DNA of 9,369 nucleotides from Flaviramulus sp. (GTDB lineage: Bacteria > Bacteroidota > Bacteroidia > Flavobacteriales > Flavobacteriaceae), in NCBI GenBank assembly GCA_023255235.1, contig JALRJA010000345.1, positions 1-9,369 of the forward strand. The letters are read 5' to 3'. The notes under the pieces were generated by a model, which was given only the letters and a program-made list of their open reading frames with translations, did not search any database and was not told the DNA's origin. Shown piece by piece: positions 6,984-9,369 of this stretch (position 1 is its first letter; each line of letters begins with the position of its first letter). The translations under genes and the position numbers were made by a program.

Positions 6984-7772
6984 TTATTTAAAAAAAGTAG
7001 GAATTTTACATATAGGTATAGGAATCATCTTGTGCTTATTAGCATTATTAAAGCGTTTGTATATTGTAAAAACCGCTTGTTCTCTACCTGAAAAATCACT
7101 TGTGTTTTTTCCTTCATCATCCATTTTCATTGCCCACTCCAATTCAGGATAGGAAGCACCAATTTGATCTTCATCGGTTCTGTTATCACCCCAAAGACCA
7201 TCTGTAGGTGCGGCATCAATAATATCTTTATTAATACCTAAGTGTTTTGCAATGGTATATACTTCGGTTTTAAGCAAATCTGCAATAGGACTTAAATCGA
7301 CGCCGCCATCTCCATACTTGGTGTAAAATCCAACACCAAAATCTTCTACTTTGTTGCCTGTGCCAGCCACTAAATAGCCCTCTAATGCAGCAAAATAATA
7401 TAGCGTTGTCATGCGCAACCTTGCTCGGGTATTTGCAAGAGACATAAACCGGCTTTCCTCGTTATCTACTGCTGGTAATGATTTAACTAAACTATCAAAA
7501 ACAGGCGTTAAATTTACTTGAGTTTTTTTTACATCATTAAAATTAGATTGTAACCATTCAATATGATTGAGTGCTCGGCTTACTTGTGATGTTGCTTGAT
7601 GAATAGGCATTTCTAAACACAATACAGAAAGCCCTGTTTTTGCACAAAGAGTAGATGTAACGGCAGAATCTATGCCTCCTGAAATACCAATAATAAACCC
7701 TTTCATGCCAGCATTTGTAGCATACTCTTTTAACCAATCAACAACATAATTTATAACTTTTTCCGTTTGCAT
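6984..7772 (-). CDS. nadE: NAD+ synthetase, ammonia-dependent type
   Basis: NadE catalyses the last step of NAD+ synthesis, amidation of deamido-NAD+ with ATP in the cytoplasm. The 262-residue protein has the ATP-pyrophosphatase P-loop SGGIDSA at 31-37, NTRAR at 114-118, GTGNKVED at 137-144, the flexible FYTKYGDGGVDLSPI segment (149-163), LLKTEV (166-171) and the PTDGLW substrate loop near 190. Length equals the stand-alone synthetase; the N-terminal glutaminase (nitrilase) domain of the glutamine-dependent form is absent, so it should use free ammonia or an ammonia donor in trans. It diverges from gldB across 74 bp and lies upstream of the response regulator gene on the same strand. Confidence 0.96.
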   Translation of the reverse strand: MQTEKVINYVVDWLKEYATNAGMKGFIIGISGGIDSAVTSTLCAKTGLSVLCLEMPIHQATSQVSRALNHIEWLQSNFNDVKKTQVNLTPVFDSLVKSLPAVDNEESRFMSLANTRARLRMTTLYYFAALEGYLVAGTGNKVEDFGVGFYTKYGDGGVDLSPIADLLKTEVYTIAKHLGINKDIIDAAPTDGLWGDNRTDEDQIGASYPELEWAMKMDDEGKNTSDFSGREQAVFTIYKRFNNANKHKMIPIPICKIPTFFK

Positions 7773-7799
7773 TTAAACAAGTATTAAATCTAAGAATAG

Positions 7800-7807
7800 T
7801 ACCTTTG
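7800..7807 (+). promoter_or_regulatory. Probable -7 element of the gldBC promoter
   Basis: TACCTTTG matches TAnnTTTG fully, 39 nt before the gldB ATG; the transcript would begin near 7814. No clear TTG or TTTG box lies 19-20 nt upstream (the place holds AACAA), so the promoter may be weak or activator-assisted. Confidence 0.5.
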
Positions 7808-7811
7808 CAAA

Positions 7812-7819
7812 CAAAAATA
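7812..7819 (-). promoter_or_regulatory. Candidate -7 element of the nadE promoter
   Basis: Read on the minus strand (7819-7812) this is TATTTTTG, a match to TAnnTTTG, 39 nt before the nadE ATG. The -33 position holds only TTTTT. It lies 4 bp from the gldBC -7 element on the other strand, so the two polymerase footprints would overlap. Confidence 0.4.
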
Positions 7820-7846
7820 AGTTATAAGCTTAATTTATAAAAATAT

Positions 7847-8827
7847 ATGTGCTTTAAGTTTTATATAAAATTCATTTTCTCGTTTTTTCTCTTCATAGGA
7901 GTAGCTCTTTCATGTAAAAAAGAAACCTCTTTAGAAAAGCATATTGCCGAAATAAATACTCAAATTACCACAGAACGGTTTGATAGGTTATTTGCTAGTG
8001 TAACTACAGAAAATTTACCCAAATTAAAAACAGCCTACCCATTTATGTTTTCTAAAAAATATAAAGACTCTTTTTGGTTGGCTAAAAAAGAAGATACTTT
8101 ACAAAAACAGTTATTTAATGAAGTAGCTAAAACATTTACCAATTTTCAAGAAATAGAAAACGAAATTGAGTGGTTGTTTAATCATATAAAATACTATTTT
8201 TTAGACTTTAACACGCCACGAGTAATTACCATAACCAATGATGTAGATTACAGAAATAACGTTATTGTTACAGATACCATTATATTAATTGCGTTAGATA
8301 ATTATTTAGGTAGTGAACACCCGTTTTATACCAATATACCAAACTATTTAAAAGCCAATTTTAAAAAATCGCAAGTAGTTGTTGATTTAGCCAAAGCTTA
8401 TTCAGAAAAATACATTTATCAACCGCAACGTAGAACCTTACTAGATGAAATGATTTTTTATGGAAAACAACTTTATTTTGAAGAGCTTACCATTCCTTTT
8501 AAAACAGAAGCAGAACTCATTGGTTATTCAGAATCTCAATTAAATTGGGCAATAAAAAACGAAGAATATATTTGGCGTTATTTTGTAGAACGAGAACTAC
8601 TATTTAGTACAGATGCTAAATTACCCAGTCGTTTTATAAATAACGCTCCATTTTCAAAATTTTATTTAGAATCTATAGATGCAGAATCTCCAGGTCGAAT
8701 AGGGCAGTATGTAGGTTGGCAAATTGTGCGTGCTTACATGCAAAATAACGAGGCAACTTTAAACGATATGCTTAAAAAAAGTACAGACGATATTTTTAAT
8801 AACTCAAAATTTAAACCAAGAAAATAA
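7847..8827 (+). CDS. gldB: Gliding motility lipoprotein GldB
   Basis: GldB is a lipoprotein needed for gliding motility in Flavobacterium and relatives. The 326-residue protein starts with a lipoprotein signal: a hydrophobic segment (about 7-21) ends at Cys23 in ALSCKK, the likely lipidated residue. The mature part matches the GldB family as I know it: RFDRLF, LPKLKTAYPFMF, HIKYYF with TPRVIT shortly after, DNYLGSEHPFY, LLDEMIFYGKQLYF, the IWRYFVERELLFSTD segment, and the strongly conserved SPGRIGQYVGWQIVRAYM near the C-terminus, ending in SKFKPRK. Length is typical. The ATG at 7847 directly precedes the signal peptide. Its stop codon overlaps the gldC start (TAATG), so the two genes are co-transcribed and probably translationally coupled. 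The -3 lipobox position is Ala rather than Leu, a mild deviation. Confidence 0.95.
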   Translation: MCFKFYIKFIFSFFLFIGVALSCKKETSLEKHIAEINTQITTERFDRLFASVTTENLPKLKTAYPFMFSKKYKDSFWLAKKEDTLQKQLFNEVAKTFTNFQEIENEIEWLFNHIKYYFLDFNTPRVITITNDVDYRNNVIVTDTIILIALDNYLGSEHPFYTNIPNYLKANFKKSQVVVDLAKAYSEKYIYQPQRRTLLDEMIFYGKQLYFEELTIPFKTEAELIGYSESQLNWAIKNEEYIWRYFVERELLFSTDAKLPSRFINNAPFSKFYLESIDAESPGRIGQYVGWQIVRAYMQNNEATLNDMLKKSTDDIFNNSKFKPRK

Positions 8828-9165
8828 TGTCAAATAAGATAATCTCAAAAATAGAACTTTCAGTAGAATTAGATGACAACAGAGTACCCGAAAAACTCCA
8901 TTGGACAGCTCAAGACGGTGGCATTACAAATGAAGAAGCCAAAGCCATGATGCTTGCCGTTTGGGACTCTAAAGTTAAAGAAACCCTTAGAATAGATTTA
9001 TGGACAAAAGATATGCCTGTAGATGAGATGAAAGTATTTTTTCATCAAACTTTGGTTGCTATGAGCGATACCTTTAACAGAGCTACTCAAGATGAAAAAA
9101 TGACAGCTACCATGAAAGATTTTTGTGATTATTTTGCCGAAAAATTAGAGTTAAAAAAAACCTAG
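8827..9165 (+). CDS. gldC: Gliding motility protein GldC
   Basis: This small 112-residue protein has no signal peptide or membrane segment and so should be cytoplasmic. It matches the GldC family over its length: VELDDNRVPEKLHW, TNEEAKAMMLAVWDSK, LRIDLWTKDMPVDEMKVFF, HQTLVAMSDTFNRAT, and the ending MKDFCDYFAEKLELKK. In Flavobacterium johnsoniae GldC acts together with GldB and strengthens motility, though its biochemical role is not known. Its ATG shares one base with the gldB TAA (8825-8829, TAATG), a layout typical of translational coupling. It is the last gene of the two-gene operon visible here; a separate promoter candidate precedes the next gene. Confidence 0.95.
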   Translation: MSNKIISKIELSVELDDNRVPEKLHWTAQDGGITNEEAKAMMLAVWDSKVKETLRIDLWTKDMPVDEMKVFFHQTLVAMSDTFNRATQDEKMTATMKDFCDYFAEKLELKKT

Positions 9166-9182
9166 TATAAATACAATTTATA
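9166..9182 (+). terminator. Weak AT-only hairpin right after gldC
   Basis: TATAAAT and ATTTATA form a 7-bp stem with a 3-nt loop starting at the base after the gldC stop. It has no G-C pair and no T run after it, so it may only protect or delimit the 3' end, or be chance. Confidence 0.2.
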
Positions 9183-9234
9183 AGACTATTATTATTAATT
9201 GTTGTGAAAGGTTTTTAAATTAAAATAGACCTTG

Positions 9235-9242
9235 TAAATTTG
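9235..9242 (+). promoter_or_regulatory. Probable -7 element upstream of the yaaA-like gene
   Basis: TAAATTTG matches TAnnTTTG fully. The region 19 nt upstream is T-rich (TTTT) but lacks a true TTTG box. Transcription would start near 9249, leaving a leader of about 80 nt before the ATG at 9331. Confidence 0.45.
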
Positions 9243-9268
9243 AGTGTCTAACAAAAATATAGCTTGTA

Positions 9269-9310
9269 ATGAGCCATATAGGTGACGGCAAAAAAATTTA
9301 CACCAAATAA
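9269..9310 (+). CDS. Possible 13-codon leader ORF upstream of the yaaA-like gene
   Basis: ATG to TAA encodes MSHIGDGKKIYTK, ending 20 nt before the next gene. It lies wholly inside the predicted leader and covers a short stretch (9270-9289) richer in G and C than its surroundings. I do not recognise the peptide. A frame of this length can easily arise by chance, so it is only a candidate. Confidence 0.15.
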   Translation: MSHIGDGKKIYTK

Positions 9311-9330
9311 AAACAATAAAATTTAAACAG

Positions 9331-9369
9331 ATGAAACTTGTTTTATCACCAGCAAAATCGTTAGATTTT
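9331..9369 (+). CDS. yaaA: YaaA/DUF328 family protein, N-terminal 13 codons only
   Basis: The frame opens with MKLVLSPAKSLDF and runs off the right edge. The opening of a short beta strand followed by SPAK(S/T)LD(F/Y) is the N-terminal signature of the YaaA (DUF328, UPF0246) family; E. coli YaaA, a peroxide-stress protein that limits intracellular iron, starts MLILISPAKTLDY. Only the first 13 residues are visible, so the family call rests on this signature alone. It lies on the same strand as gldBC, 165 nt downstream, with its own promoter candidate. Confidence 0.8.
   Translation, partial: MKLVLSPAKSLDF

Noticed and set aside
6244..7772. nadE and the response regulator as a single operon
   Set aside because: Same strand, but a 107-nt gap with a promoter candidate directly after nadE makes independent transcription at least as likely; read-through cannot be excluded.
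1..9369. CRISPR arrays, tRNA/rRNA genes, insertion sequences, phage or defence genes
   Set aside because: No repeated spaced units, tRNA-like T-loop sequence, transposase motif or terminal repeats were noticed; the window is an ordinary core-genome stretch.

Overview
The window is AT-rich chromosomal DNA of a marine- or soil-type Flavobacteriaceae bacterium (phylum Bacteroidota). The assignment rests on the gliding motility pair gldB-gldC, a flavobacterial-type DnaG, a secreted DUF1573 protein, upstream regions with no Shine-Dalgarno sequence, and promoter-like elements of the Bacteroidota type (TTTG / about 19-20 nt / TAnnTTTG). The genus cannot be fixed from sequence reading alone.

Layout from left to right. 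The 3' end of a PDZ-domain protein (+) converges on a small secreted DUF1573 protein (-), with a perfect 34-bp palindrome between them. A 298-nt divergent region follows with one good promoter facing each way. It leads to valS (+, valyl-tRNA synthetase, start reassigned to the ATG at 1010). valS converges on a four-helix DoxX-like membrane protein (-), which diverges from dnaG (+, primase, TTG start). dnaG converges with, and overlaps by 6 bp, a LuxR/NarL-type response regulator gene (-). Upstream of that, on the same strand, is nadE (-, NAD+ synthetase). nadE diverges from the gldB-gldC operon (+) across 74 bp that appears to hold back-to-back, overlapping promoters. The window ends in the first 13 codons of a yaaA-like gene (+), preceded by a leader of about 80 nt.

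Most genes are core housekeeping: translation (valS), replication priming (dnaG), NAD+ synthesis (nadE). Lineage-specific surface and motility functions (gldBC, the DUF1573 and PDZ proteins) sit among them. I see no tRNA or rRNA gene, insertion sequence, CRISPR array, phage gene or toxin-antitoxin pair, and no stretch over 300 nt without a gene. I find no clear sign of a new multi-gene system.

The two most notable molecular oddities are in known families. The DnaG N-terminal zinc-ribbon fold is recognisable, but all four metal-ligand positions are replaced (Ser, Ser, Asp, Ser). The response regulator carries Glu where the phospho-accepting Asp should be. Either could be a lineage-wide trait rather than a feature of this strain; comparison with relatives would tell.
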